Shown piece after piece: positions 32,569-41,756 of a DNA stretch of 41,756 bases; the stretch's first letter is position 1, and each line of letters starts with the position of its first letter. The notes under the pieces were generated by a model. That model worked only from the letters and a program-made list of their open reading frames with translations. It did not search any database and was not told the DNA's origin. The position numbers and the translations under genes were made by a program. Source of the stretch: JAGXQV01 sp964505475 (lineage in GTDB: Bacteria; Pseudomonadota; Gammaproteobacteria; Burkholderiales; Sulfuricellaceae); assembly GCA_964505475.1 (NCBI GenBank), contig CAZDIJ010000022.1, positions 1 through 41,756 of the forward strand, written 5' to 3'.

Positions 32569-33513
32569 TCATTTGTCGAGGCTGGCCTCGATTTCCAGCA
32601 CCGCCAGGCTGATGTGGCGGCCGACTTCATCCTCGAAGTTGGCCCAGTCGCGGTAGGCGGACAGCTTGGCGACGATTTCCTCCTTCATTTCATAGTCGGC
32701 CAGGCCTTTTTCATAAAGGCGCCGGGTTTCATCGTAGAGGGTGGCCAGGTAGTTCCGGTAGCCTTGGACGATTTCGCCGCCGCCGCTCGGCCCATGGCCG
32801 GGAACATAATGCTTGAGCGCCAGGGCGGCGGCATGGTCGAGCGCGGCGATGCCACCGCGGAAGGTGCCGTCGTTGAGCCTGCCGAGGCGCTGGTGGAGCA
32901 GGTTGTCGCCGCCGAACAGGACGGAATCCTCGACAAATTCGATCATGATGTCGGTGTCGCTGTGGGCTTTTCCCGGCGCATGGACTTTGAAGGTCAACCC
33001 GTCGATTGCCAAGACGGCGCCGGCGGCGGCGGGCTGGGTCGGGATTTCGGCGCGGGTGCCCGCGGTAAAGCCGCCGGTGGCGCGTTCCATCAGTTCCAGC
33101 CATTCGGCGGCGACGCCGTGCCGCGCTCGCTCGATCATGTCGGGATGTCCGATCAGCCGGGCGTCGGGGAACGTCTCGATCATGGCGTGGTTGCCCAGCC
33201 AATGGTCGCCGTGGACATGGGTGCTGATGACGTGGGTCACCGGTTTGGCGGTGATCCGGCGGATTTGTTCGAGCACCATCCGTCCCGCCTGGAGGCTGGA
33301 GCCGGGGTCGATCACCACGACCCCGTGGCCGGTGACGACGAAGGCCGGGTTGTTCATGAATCCCTGGTTTTTCACCGAAGGATAGCCCAGCGGCCCGTGG
33401 ATCACGTAGGTGCGCGGGGAAATCTGGCGGGCGGGATAGTCTTGCACCCTGTCCGCCGCAAAGGCGGGCAGGGCGGAAAGGGCGAGCAGGAGGAGCAGGT
33501 GGGGGGCTGGCAT
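32569..33513 (-). CDS. Exported MBL-fold metallo-hydrolase
   Basis: This 314-residue protein has a signal peptide (LLLLLALSALPAFA, about 6-19) and the metallo-beta-lactamase motif H99-V-H101-G-D103-H104, followed by further ligand regions GKAHSD, GGDN and VPGHGP. It resembles the periplasmic MBL proteins of the SoxH / quinoprotein-relay group, whose substrates are mostly unknown. It is the third gene of a sigma/anti-sigma operon, 40 bp after the anti-sigma gene, so it is probably a target or effector of that system. Its stop codon is part of an element target duplication. Confidence 0.88.
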   Translation of the reverse strand: MPAPHLLLLLALSALPAFAADRVQDYPARQISPRTYVIHGPLGYPSVKNQGFMNNPAFVVTGHGVVVIDPGSSLQAGRMVLEQIRRITAKPVTHVISTHVHGDHWLGNHAMIETFPDARLIGHPDMIERARHGVAAEWLELMERATGGFTAGTRAEIPTQPAAAGAVLAIDGLTFKVHAPGKAHSDTDIMIEFVEDSVLFGGDNLLHQRLGRLNDGTFRGGIAALDHAAALALKHYVPGHGPSGGGEIVQGYRNYLATLYDETRRLYEKGLADYEMKEEIVAKLSAYRDWANFEDEVGRHISLAVLEIEASLDK

Positions 33514-33553
33514 GGTTTTACCCTTCTTCGTTTTTGGCCGTGGCCTCGTCCCG

Positions 33554-34270
33554 TCAAGCCTGGATATACACCCATCCCTGCTTTTCCCGCGCCATAATCA
33601 GGTCGAGCGCAGAGGGGGTGATGACGGCTTCCGGCAGCAGTTTGACGTTGATGCCCTGGCGCCGCAGTTTGTTGATGGTGATGCCGCAGGCGTAGAAATT
33701 CAGGTCTTTGTAGGATTGCTGCAAGGATCTGATGCGTTCGGGATAGGGCGAGGCATCGGCTTGCAGCAGGCGCAGACCTTCGCCGTTGGCGACAATGTCG
33801 AGTTTGACCGGGGTGTCCAGCTTGCCGGCGCTGCGCAGCAGTTCCTCGGCTTGGTCGAGTGCCGCGTCGAAGCGCACGTTTTCGCCGGAGAAAATATGCA
33901 GCACCAGTTTGGATTCACTGGCCTGGCGTTCCAATTGGGCGGCACTTTGCAGCGGCGCTGCGGCCTTGTCGCCATGCAGGAGCCAGCCGGTGGCGATGCC
34001 GAGCGCCATCATCACCCCCGCCGCCAGGGAGCGGGTGAAATCCGGCAAGCCGGAACGCCCGCGGTGGGAGCGTTGCGCTTTCAGTGCCGCCGCTTTCAGC
34101 GGATAGGCGTTTCCGACCATTTCCTTCAATTGCCACAGTTCGCAGATGCGTTGCTTGAGCTGGCCGTCGGCGACGATCAGCCCGAGCAGGCGGGATTTTT
34201 CGGCGGAATCGAGTTCGCCGTCGACGAAAGCGTTGAGCAGTTCATCGGTTACTGGATGTTCGGGTTTCAT
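33554..34270 (-). CDS. Membrane anti-sigma factor fused to a DsrE-like domain
   Basis: ATG 34270 gives 238 residues and overlaps the sigma gene as ATGA. The N-terminal part (DELLNAFVDGELD...) is a short anti-sigma-like domain without the HxxxCxxC zinc motif. One membrane helix (about 81-99) follows. The C-terminal half (about 121-238, KLVLHIFSGENVRFDAAL to KQGWVYIQA) resembles DsrE/DsrF sulfur-transfer proteins and keeps the cysteine C195 in FYACGITIN. The predicted topology puts the DsrE-like domain in the periplasm, where it could sense sulfur or thiol species. That role is inference. Confidence 0.75.
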   Translation of the reverse strand: MKPEHPVTDELLNAFVDGELDSAEKSRLLGLIVADGQLKQRICELWQLKEMVGNAYPLKAAALKAQRSHRGRSGLPDFTRSLAAGVMMALGIATGWLLHGDKAAAPLQSAAQLERQASESKLVLHIFSGENVRFDAALDQAEELLRSAGKLDTPVKLDIVANGEGLRLLQADASPYPERIRSLQQSYKDLNFYACGITINKLRRQGINVKLLPEAVITPSALDLIMAREKQGWVYIQA

Positions 34271-34821
34271 TTGAACCTCGTGATATTCGATGCGGCTAGC
34301 GCCGGTTTGGCTTCCAGCAGAATTTCCTTCAAGGCCTGGCGGGCGCGGCACAGGCGGCTCATCACCGTGCCGACGGGGATCTCCAGAATGGTCGCCACCT
34401 CGATGTAGGAAAGTTCTTCCAGATCCACCAGGGTCACCACCTGGCGCTGCCCGACGGGCAACTTGGCGATGGCGCGGCGCACGCGCCCGATCATTTGGGA
34501 TTGCTGGCATTCCTCTTCCGGGGTGCCTTCGCTCACCAGGTGCCGCTCATCGACCTCGTCGATGTCGAGCGGTTCCTTGTAGCGGCGGTAGTGGTCGGTG
34601 AGGCAGTTGGCGAGAATGCCGAACAGCCAGCTATCCATGGCTTCCAGGTCGCGCAACTGCCCGGACTTGGCGATGGCCTTGGACAGAGCCTCCTGCGCCA
34701 GATCCTCGGCCAGGGCGCGGTTGCGGCACCACGACAGCGCCAGGCGATGCAGCCGCCCCTGGCACTGTTCCAGCCTTTTGATGAACTGCTTTTGCCCGTC
34801 GAAGAGACCGAAAATGTTCAT
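34267..34821 (-). CDS. ECF-type RNA polymerase sigma factor
   Basis: ATG 34821 (MNIFGLFDGQKQFIKRLEQC) gives 184 residues. Region 2 (AEDLAQEALSKAIAK, then SWLFGILANCLTDHYRR) and region 4 (LPVGQRQVVTLVDLEELSYI, EIPVGTVMSRLCRARQAL) are clear; there is no region 3. It is the first gene of the sigma/anti-sigma/MBL operon. The start codon lies in the ATGAA duplicate of the element just upstream, whose end supplies GTGAGGAATTTAGG as a Shine-Dalgarno. A second copy of ATGAAC with its own CGGGGA lies at 35023, probably the original start. Confidence 0.92.
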   Translation of the reverse strand: MNIFGLFDGQKQFIKRLEQCQGRLHRLALSWCRNRALAEDLAQEALSKAIAKSGQLRDLEAMDSWLFGILANCLTDHYRRYKEPLDIDEVDERHLVSEGTPEEECQQSQMIGRVRRAIAKLPVGQRQVVTLVDLEELSYIEVATILEIPVGTVMSRLCRARQALKEILLEAKPALAASNITRFK

Positions 34822-35018
34822 CCTAAATTCCTCACCACAGAGACACAGAGGCACAGAGGAAATCGGGAAAACAATGGAATGTCAGTTCTCAAACTATTAC
34901 CCTCCGGGTGGGCCAAGGATGTACAACAATCCTTGGGGGGGCGAGTTGGGCGGCGAGCCGCCCATCCCCGCCTACGCCATTTCCTCTGTGTTTCCGTGGT
35001 TCAACCGAGGTTTTCAGG
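34822..35018. mobile_element. ATGA-targeting inverted-repeat element 4 (at the start codon of the sigma gene)
   Basis: This 197-bp element is flanked by a perfect direct repeat TTCAT (34817-34821 and 35019-35023; ATGAA on the coding strand). Ends are CCTAAATTCC and TTTTCAGG. The inner arms ACCACAGAGACACAGAGGC and ATTTCCTCTGTGTTTCCGTG belong to the widespread ACCACAGAGACACAGAG repeat type. From the outer ATG (35023) a 44-residue frame starts MNLKTSVEPRKHRGNGV and stops at 34889. The element separates the sigma gene from its original leader, so its promoter must now lie in the element or beyond it. Confidence 0.85.
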
Positions 35019-35261
35019 TTCATGTATTTTCCCCGTTTCATGTGATAGACGGATGGCGGAGGGGAAATATTCCATCGAGGCTAAAATATATACAAAACAC
35101 AGATATCTCTAGGGGGAATCCCTTGGGGGCGATAAGTGAAATCCTAAATAATGCAAATTTTTTGCATGTACCTTATTGAGTTCGTTAACTGCTTGCATGA
35201 TAATGAAAAAGTTGTACTCTTCGAGAGAAGAGCCGGCGTTCCGCACGAAAGGGTGACAATT
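35019..35261. promoter_or_regulatory. Divergent upstream region of the sigma operon and the secreted-protein gene
   Basis: This 243-bp AT-rich stretch holds no gene. It contains the former sigma start ATGAAC at 35023-35018 with CGGGGA upstream of it. A small palindrome ATGCAAATTTTTTGCAT lies at 35150-35166. Promoters for both directions are expected here but none could be assigned with confidence. Confidence 0.4.
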
Positions 35262-37010
35262 ATGACAACAAAGAGGCTGCTGCGGCTTTTTTTCTGGTTT
35301 CTGGTTTCGTTGGCGACATGGTCGATGCCGGCTCATGGTCAGGGATTTTCCGTATCGTCGGCGACGAGTGGTGATATCAAGGCGCGAACCATACACGCAA
35401 GAATCAATGTGGCTTCGAGCGACGTCAATGCTTCCGGGGCGGTATTTATTGTAGCCGACGTGCCCAATACGGAGTACTACTTTTCCCGTGACGCGGGCGG
35501 CAATTGGTCGACCAACCTGAATAGCTACTTCCGCGGCACCCTTTCCAACGCAGACATCGGCATCGTGGATCGTCCGATGGATTTGTCCCCACTGATGGAT
35601 ACAAAAGTTTATGTCGGATATGCGGTTTGCACCCCGGCCCAGACGATTCGCCAGTGCTACGATAGCATGATAAACAATGGCACGGTGGGACTTGCTCATA
35701 CCATTTCGAAGAATACCACTCCGGCAACGACTGCTCCAGTTAAGGGAAAAATCACCGTCCAGCCCTATACGCAGCCCTCAACGGACGGGAGCGCCGCTGC
35801 GATAGTTACGGTCAGCAATGCGGCTGGCCAGGAATTCACCTACTGGGGACTCAAGGATGCATCCGGGGCGCCCTTTGCTCTGACCGAAACTCTGCTCAAT
35901 ATCCCCGCGACCGGGGGGCAAGTTCGCACCATCTATGGCGTCCACGGGTTTCCCAAAAAACTCATCCTGCCGGATTCCGGGGAATCGATCACCCTTAGAT
36001 GGGGCGAAAGCAATGTGGAATACCGCTATTACAATGCGAATGGCCAATTCGTCGTAGGGATGGACTTGGCTATGGATGGCTCGGGGAATATCATTTCCGC
36101 CACACCTTTGAACGATAACGGGGGCCAATTCGCCGGCTTGTTTGATGACGTTACTTCCTTATTTGGGGAGAAAATTGATAACGGTATCGTGAGCTTGGAG
36201 GATGCGGCAAAAACCGTTAGGACCGTTTCGAGAGGAATGGTGAAGGGAGGAGGGGCGGGCGCCGTTGTGGCCATCGCTGCGGGAGCTGCCGTCCCCGCAG
36301 CCTTCGCGGCGGCCTCTGTCGTGGTGATGGGCGCGGGGGTGGCCGGCCTTGTGGTCGCGGGTTACATCGAGCGGGATGGACGGCCAAGCGGCATTAGCAA
36401 TCTGGTTACCAATTTGACCAATACGGTCAGAGGGGTTGCAGGCGCGACCAATGATTATCTAAAGCAATTCTCCCGAGGATGGGCCAGCAGTCCGGTCACC
36501 AGCGAGACTGGCGATAGCCAGCCGGAGTTCGAGGAAAAGTTTCCGCAATACGTTCCAAGCGCCTCGGCAACGGTGCCCCGCGCGTCTTCCGAGATTTATG
36601 CGATGCTCCTGAAAAGGGAGCAGTCCAAAAATCCGAGCACCTCCACGACAACGCCACGGCCAGCGGCAACACCAACATCCTCATCGCCGTCATCCAACAT
36701 CATCACCACACCGAATCTGCGGGCCTGCCCAACCGGCCAGAGGCGCAATGCTCGCGGGGACTGCGAGGCAATACAATGCCCTTATACTAATCAGGAGTTG
36801 CGGAACGGGGAGTGTGTGACTATTCAGAGGTGCGGGTCGGGCGGTGTCTGTTCCGGCACGCCCCAATCGCCTGTGTCAAGTTATCCAACCGGGGGATCGA
36901 CGTACATGCCACCGTCAACGTCATCGCTATCGCCACCGTCGTCATATAATCCTCCGAAGTGCGAGATAAAATGCAGCGGACTGTTTTGTTCGGAAATATG
37001 TAGAAAGTAG
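35262..37010 (+). CDS. Large secreted protein, unknown, with Gly/Ala hydrophobic core and Cys-rich tail
   Basis: ATG 35262 (MTTKRLLRLFFWFLVSLATW, cleavage near AHGQ) gives 582 residues; the frame is open from 35151 but the earlier part is not signal-like. The first 300 mature residues are polar and beta-rich. A hydrophobic Gly/Ala/Val segment (AGAVVAIAAGAAVPAAFAAA and following) could be a membrane or glycine-zipper region. A Ser/Thr/Pro-rich linker and a Cys-rich end with repeated C-x(5-12)-C motifs follow, ending CSGLFCSEICRK. I recognise no family. The layout suggests a surface or adhesin-like protein stabilised by disulfides. Confidence 0.7.
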   Translation: MTTKRLLRLFFWFLVSLATWSMPAHGQGFSVSSATSGDIKARTIHARINVASSDVNASGAVFIVADVPNTEYYFSRDAGGNWSTNLNSYFRGTLSNADIGIVDRPMDLSPLMDTKVYVGYAVCTPAQTIRQCYDSMINNGTVGLAHTISKNTTPATTAPVKGKITVQPYTQPSTDGSAAAIVTVSNAAGQEFTYWGLKDASGAPFALTETLLNIPATGGQVRTIYGVHGFPKKLILPDSGESITLRWGESNVEYRYYNANGQFVVGMDLAMDGSGNIISATPLNDNGGQFAGLFDDVTSLFGEKIDNGIVSLEDAAKTVRTVSRGMVKGGGAGAVVAIAAGAAVPAAFAAASVVVMGAGVAGLVVAGYIERDGRPSGISNLVTNLTNTVRGVAGATNDYLKQFSRGWASSPVTSETGDSQPEFEEKFPQYVPSASATVPRASSEIYAMLLKREQSKNPSTSTTTPRPAATPTSSSPSSNIITTPNLRACPTGQRRNARGDCEAIQCPYTNQELRNGECVTIQRCGSGGVCSGTPQSPVSSYPTGGSTYMPPSTSSLSPPSSYNPPKCEIKCSGLFCSEICRK

Positions 37011-37334
37011 CGTCCGTCAAGATGGTGAAAATAAACAAGGTAGCACACGTAGGGCGCATTAGGCGCAGCCGTAATGCGCCGGATGTTTCATTCGGCGCAA
37101 TGGGCTGTGCCCCCTACACTACCGAAGCCAAGTGGGGTGGGCACGCTTTTGCTTGTGCCCATTGGGGTACATGCCTCTAAACTATTCTCAGCAAACGTCC
37201 ACGCCCTCCCTTGCGCGCATAGCGCGCGGGGGAGGGTTGGGGCGTTTGCCCGCATGGCTGCCGCTGTTTGCCCACATCCCGGCCTTCCCCCGCGAGCAGG
37301 GGAAGGAGCGATAGCTGATAGAGGCATATTATTT
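37011..37334. repeat. Cluster of dispersed hairpin repeats, no gene
   Basis: Several different inverted repeats follow one another: GTAGGGCGCATTAGGCGCAG with TAATGCGCC (from 37050), GTGGGCACGCTTTTGCTTGT with GCCC (37138-37160), CGCCCTCCC...GGGAGGGTTGGGGCG with GCGCGC inner arms (37201-37245) and CCTTCCCC...GGGGAAGG (about 37282-37306). None encodes a plausible protein. The block separates the secreted-protein gene from glmS and probably contains terminators for both. Confidence 0.7.
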
Positions 37335-37508
37335 TATGCCTATGAATAATTTTCAGGCGCCCTCACCCCAACCCCTCTCCTTTATGCCCTTTAGGGTGCG
37401 CCTGCGGGCGAGGGGCTTTTCTCCCTTCTCCCGCAGGCGGGAGAAGGGACGGGGATGAGGGAGCATGGGATGCAAGGCAACATCCTGAATATTGTTCATA
37501 GAGGCATG
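37335..37508. repeat. Inverted-repeat element of about 170 bp, second copy of the repeat at 1-51
   Basis: The ends ATGCCTATGAATAATTTTCA (from 37336) and the complement of TGAATATTGTTCATAGAGGC (37485-37505) form imperfect terminal inverted repeats. The body contains CCCTCACCCCAACCCC, a GCGCCTGCGGGCGAGG segment and CTCCCTTCTCCCGCAGGCGG, the widespread hairpin type. Its left 51 bp match window positions 1-51 perfectly in inverse orientation, so recombination between the two would invert 37 kb. Confidence 0.8.
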
Positions 37509-37551
37509 CTTTATTTTGTATCAACAGGTGCAAGCGCCGTTCGGCGCCGGT

Positions 37552-39432
<1,881 letters not shown>

Positions 39433-39435
39433 GGG

Positions 39436-40803
39436 TTATCCTTTGCTGGGACGTTTCCAGCCGTTGATGCTGATTTGCTTGGCGCGCGACAGAGTCAGTT
39501 GTTCCGCCGGCGTGTCCTTGGTGATGGTCGATCCGGCGCCGATGGTGGCGTTCTCGCCCACCGTCACCGGCGCCACCAGTTGCGTGTCGGAGCCGATGAA
39601 GGCGCCGTCGCCGATCACCGTGCGGTGTTTGCGGGCGCCGTCGTAGTTGCAGGTGATGGCGCCGGCGCCGACGTTGACCTTTTTGCCCACGGTGGCGTCG
39701 CCGACGTAGGACAGGTGGTTGATCTTGCTTCCCGCCCCAACCTGGCTGTTCTTGATTTCGACGAAGTTGCCGATATGCGCGTCCTGCGCCAACTGCGTTC
39801 CCGGACGGATGCGGGCGAACGGCCCGATGCGGCAGTCCACGCCGACCTCGGCTTCCTCGATCAGGCTGAAGGGGGCGATGCGGGCGCCGGGCGCCACGCT
39901 GACATCGCGCAGGATGCAGTGTGCGCCGATGCGCACGTCGTCGCCCAGCGTCACCTTGCCCTCAAAAATGCAGTCGATGTCGATTTCCACGTCGCGCCCG
40001 CAGGTGAGTTCTCCGCGCACGTCGAGGCGCTTCGGGTCGGCCAGGCGCACTCCCCGCTCCAGCAGGCGCTGCGCCTGCTCGTGCTGGTAGAGGCGCTCCA
40101 GATGGGCGAGCTGGGCCGGGCTGTTGACCCCCAGAACCTCCCAATGGTGGCGCGGCTGGCGCGCCTCGACCGGAATGCCGTCGGCCGCCGCCATGGCGAT
40201 CACGTCGGTGAGGTAATACTCACCCTGGGCATTGTCGTTGGAGAGGCGGTCGAGCCAGCCCTTGAGGCGGGCGGTGGGCAACGCCATCACGCCGGTGTTG
40301 ATTTCGCGCAGGGCGCGCTGCGCCTCGCTGGCGTCCTTGTGTTCGACGATGGCGGCGACCTTGCCGCCCGCGTCGCGGACAATGCGGCCGTAGCCGGCCG
40401 GGTCGGGCAATTCCACGGTGAGCAGCGCGGCGCCGCCGGAGCGTGCGGCGGCCACCAGGCTTTTCAGGGTGTCCAGGGAGATCAGCGGCACGTCGCCATA
40501 AAGCACCAGGGTCAGCCCGTCGTCGGGCAGATGCGGCGCGGCTTGCTGCACCGCGTGGCCGGTGCCCAGTTGGGGTTCCTGCTTGACCCAGGCGATGGCC
40601 GGGTCGGTGATGGCTTGCGGAACTGTTTCGCCGCCGTGGCCGTAGACCACGGCAACCTTGCGCGCGCCCAGGGCATGGGCGCTGTCGAGCACATGGCGCA
40701 GCAGCGGCAGCCCGGCGAGGCGGTGCAGCACCTTGGGCAGATCGGAATTCATGCGCGTGCCCTTGCCGGCGGCGAGGATGACGATGTCGAGAGGAAGATT
40801 CAT
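39436..40803 (-). CDS. glmU: Bifunctional N-acetylglucosamine-1-phosphate uridyltransferase / acetyltransferase (GlmU)
   Basis: This 455-residue enzyme acetylates glucosamine-1-phosphate and transfers UMP to give UDP-GlcNAc. The N-terminal uridyltransferase has LAAGKGTRMNSDLPKVLH (10-27) and LYGDVPL. The C-terminal left-handed beta-helix shows hexapeptide repeats and the acetyltransferase region NFVEIKNSQVG, NHLSYVGDATVG and CNYDG. It forms an operon with glmS. A repeat element lies 12 bp upstream of its start codon, so its promoter is inside or beyond the element. Confidence 0.97.
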   Translation of the reverse strand: MNLPLDIVILAAGKGTRMNSDLPKVLHRLAGLPLLRHVLDSAHALGARKVAVVYGHGGETVPQAITDPAIAWVKQEPQLGTGHAVQQAAPHLPDDGLTLVLYGDVPLISLDTLKSLVAAARSGGAALLTVELPDPAGYGRIVRDAGGKVAAIVEHKDASEAQRALREINTGVMALPTARLKGWLDRLSNDNAQGEYYLTDVIAMAAADGIPVEARQPRHHWEVLGVNSPAQLAHLERLYQHEQAQRLLERGVRLADPKRLDVRGELTCGRDVEIDIDCIFEGKVTLGDDVRIGAHCILRDVSVAPGARIAPFSLIEEAEVGVDCRIGPFARIRPGTQLAQDAHIGNFVEIKNSQVGAGSKINHLSYVGDATVGKKVNVGAGAITCNYDGARKHRTVIGDGAFIGSDTQLVAPVTVGENATIGAGSTITKDTPAEQLTLSRAKQISINGWKRPSKG

Positions 40804-40815
40804 CGAACGAATTAA

Positions 40816-40979
40816 CCTAAAAAATGCAGTTCAACCACGGGGAACACGGGGAAATGATGGGATTGCGGCGTGGGATGAAGAAAATGCTGCTCAACCGGCG
40901 GGAGAATAGTCAATCTTTTTCAACTTGATGTTTCCCCGATTTTCCCTGTGTTCCCCGTGGTTCAAATAAAGTATTTAGG
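40816..40979. mobile_element. Inverted-repeat element 5 of the ATGA family (upstream of glmU)
   Basis: This 164-bp element has ends CCTAAAAAATGCAG and GTATTTAGG and inner arms TTCAACCACGGGGAACACGG and CCCTGTGTTCCCCGTGGTTC. Flanks are ATTAA (40811-40815) and ATTAT (40980-40984), a 4-of-5 direct repeat. Here the target is not a stop or start codon. Read from the left flank, the frame gives INLKNAVQPRGTRGND, closely related to MILKNAFQP in element 2 and MNLKTSVEPR in element 4, so the reading frame at this end is a family feature. Confidence 0.8.
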
Positions 40980-41044
40980 ATTATACGAGATAGGCCGCGA
41001 AACGCCATCAATCGTGCTATTGCACCGTGTGTACCGGTGGTAGA

Positions 41045-41458
41045 TCACACCACCTCGACCCGCAGCCCGGCACGGGCAGCGGCTTCGCGCTGGCGCGTGT
41101 CGGCGGACAGGAAAACGTCGGCTTGCAGGGCCACGGCGCTGCCGATGTGTATGGCGTCCATGCCGCGCAGTGTATTGGCTTCGAGGATAGATATGGCTTT
41201 TCCCAACACCGCCGGAGTCAGGTCGCAAACGGCGGCGTCCTCGATGTCGGCCAGCAGCAACGATTTCAGTTGCCGGTATTGCGTGTCGGTGATCTTGGCC
41301 TCGCGGCGCAGCCGGCAAAAGGCCGAAACAATCTCCGGCAGCGCAATGCCGGACAAGCCGATCTCCGTCGCCCGGTCGCACCATTCGAGCGCGGCGTCGG
41401 TTCCCGCTTCGCTGACGTAGCGTTTGACGAAGGCCGAGGTGTCGAAAAAAACGCGCAT
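41045..41458 (-). CDS. PIN-domain toxin, VapC-like
   Basis: This 137-residue putative RNase starts MRVFFDTSAFVKRY with the catalytic acid D6. Further acidic residues lie in LPEIVSAF, in DAIHIGSA and in LSADTRQREAA near the C-terminus, as in VapC. Its start overlaps the antitoxin stop by one base (TGATG). VapC toxins cleave tRNA or rRNA; the target here is unknown. Confidence 0.88.
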   Translation of the reverse strand: MRVFFDTSAFVKRYVSEAGTDAALEWCDRATEIGLSGIALPEIVSAFCRLRREAKITDTQYRQLKSLLLADIEDAAVCDLTPAVLGKAISILEANTLRGMDAIHIGSAVALQADVFLSADTRQREAAARAGLRVEVV

Positions 41459-41682
41459 CAGCCGGCTTCGCGCTTTTCGAGAATCATGCGGCTGATGGAA
41501 ACGCCGTCCAGCACCAGGGGTTGCGCCTTGCGGCGTTTCCAGGAAGGCAGTTCGGCCACTACCGGGACGATGTCGGCGATGGGCTTGCCGTTGCGCAGCA
41601 CGCGCACGGACTCGCCTGCCGCGACGATGTCGAAATACTGCTTGGCGTGATTGCGTACTTCGGTGAATGTCGCTTGTTTCAT
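41458..41682 (-). CDS. Phd/YefM-family antitoxin
   Basis: This 74-residue protein has the N-terminal Phd/YefM DNA-binding fold: MKQATFTEVRNHAKQYFDIV followed by GESVRVLRNGKPIADIVPV. The C-terminal tail would wrap the toxin. It is first in the pair, as usual for autoregulated modules. Confidence 0.88.
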   Translation of the reverse strand: MKQATFTEVRNHAKQYFDIVAAGESVRVLRNGKPIADIVPVVAELPSWKRRKAQPLVLDGVSISRMILEKREAG

Positions 41683-41756
41683 GGCAATCTCAATATGTAC
41701 AGAATCACTAGTGTCCGGTTAAAAATCGAACAGAATCATTTGGTTGCTTTGCATTG
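41683..41756. other. Upstream region of the toxin-antitoxin pair with a possible IS end
   Basis: ACTAGTGTCCGGTTAAAAAT (41708-41727) resembles the GTGTCCGGTTAAA terminus of some transposable elements. The sequence stops 30 bp later, so no mate or transposase can be seen. The promoter of the antitoxin gene must lie in this stretch. Confidence 0.3.

Noticed and set aside
37011..37551. Possible small RNA or tRNA genes in the hairpin-rich gap before glmS
   Set aside because: The hairpins are separate dispersed repeat types; no tRNA cloverleaf, promoter-terminator pair or known RNA motif was recognised.
41708..41727. Insertion sequence end beside the PIN toxin-antitoxin pair
   Set aside because: Only a short motif resembling some IS termini is seen; no transposase, mate or target duplication is inside the window, so no mobile element is claimed.

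Overview
The window is a contiguous piece of a GC-rich proteobacterial chromosome. Gene order and protein style point to a betaproteobacterium, most likely of the Nitrosomonadales type (Gallionellaceae or Sulfuricellaceae-like): bioF-bioH-bioC-bioD, an FNR-linked ccoNOQP-ccoGHIS block, ftsY-ftsE-ftsX with rpoH nearby under a CIRCE operator, paired M16 peptidases followed by rsmD-coaD-ferredoxin, and glmU-glmS. The taxonomic assignment is inference. No rRNA or tRNA gene and no CRISPR array was seen.

Layout. 1-3683: biotin synthesis operon. 3752-5099: an Rrf2 regulator and an FNR-type oxygen sensor. 5174-14036: the cbb3 oxidase operon, its assembly genes and a 26-residue membrane microprotein. 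14112-22259 (minus strand): rpoH, two histidine kinases, a response regulator, ftsX, ftsE and ftsY; the signalling genes sit between ftsX and rpoH. 22326-26446: two M16 peptidase-like proteins, rsmD, coaD and a 2[4Fe-4S] ferredoxin. 26504-28107: accessory DNA with a PemK/MazF-like toxin-antitoxin pair split by a palindromic element, and a group II intron maturase remnant. 28096-30960: an integron-type cassette array of four minus-strand cassettes with attC sites and no integrase in the window. 31228-35018: a GH19 lysin and a sigma/anti-sigma/metallo-hydrolase operon. 35262-37010: a large secreted protein of unknown function. 37011-37551: a cluster of dispersed hairpin repeats. 37552-41682: glmS, glmU and a PIN-domain toxin-antitoxin pair.

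The most striking signal is a family of five short (138-197 bp) inverted-repeat elements with ends like CCTRAAA...TTTAGG, each flanked by a 5-bp direct repeat that is perfect in three cases and 4 of 5 in two. In four of the five, the duplicated target is ATGAN and coincides with a stop codon, a start codon or both. The elements fill exactly the gaps bioF|bioH and ftsY|ftsE, abut the start codon of the sigma gene and abut the stop codon of the metallo-hydrolase gene. They appear to have landed in overlapping stop-start ATGA junctions, the arrangement still intact at bioC/bioD, ccoG/ccoH, rsmD/coaD, ftsE/ftsX and sigma/anti-sigma. Each duplicated ATG opens a short reading frame into the element, and the distal end offers a Shine-Dalgarno-like sequence before the next start codon.

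Functionally the core genes fit together as microaerobic respiration (FNR, cbb3 oxidase and its copper and assembly factors), heat-shock control (rpoH/CIRCE), cell division (ftsEX/ftsY) and cell-wall precursor supply (glmUS). The 26.5-35 kb stretch is accessory DNA.
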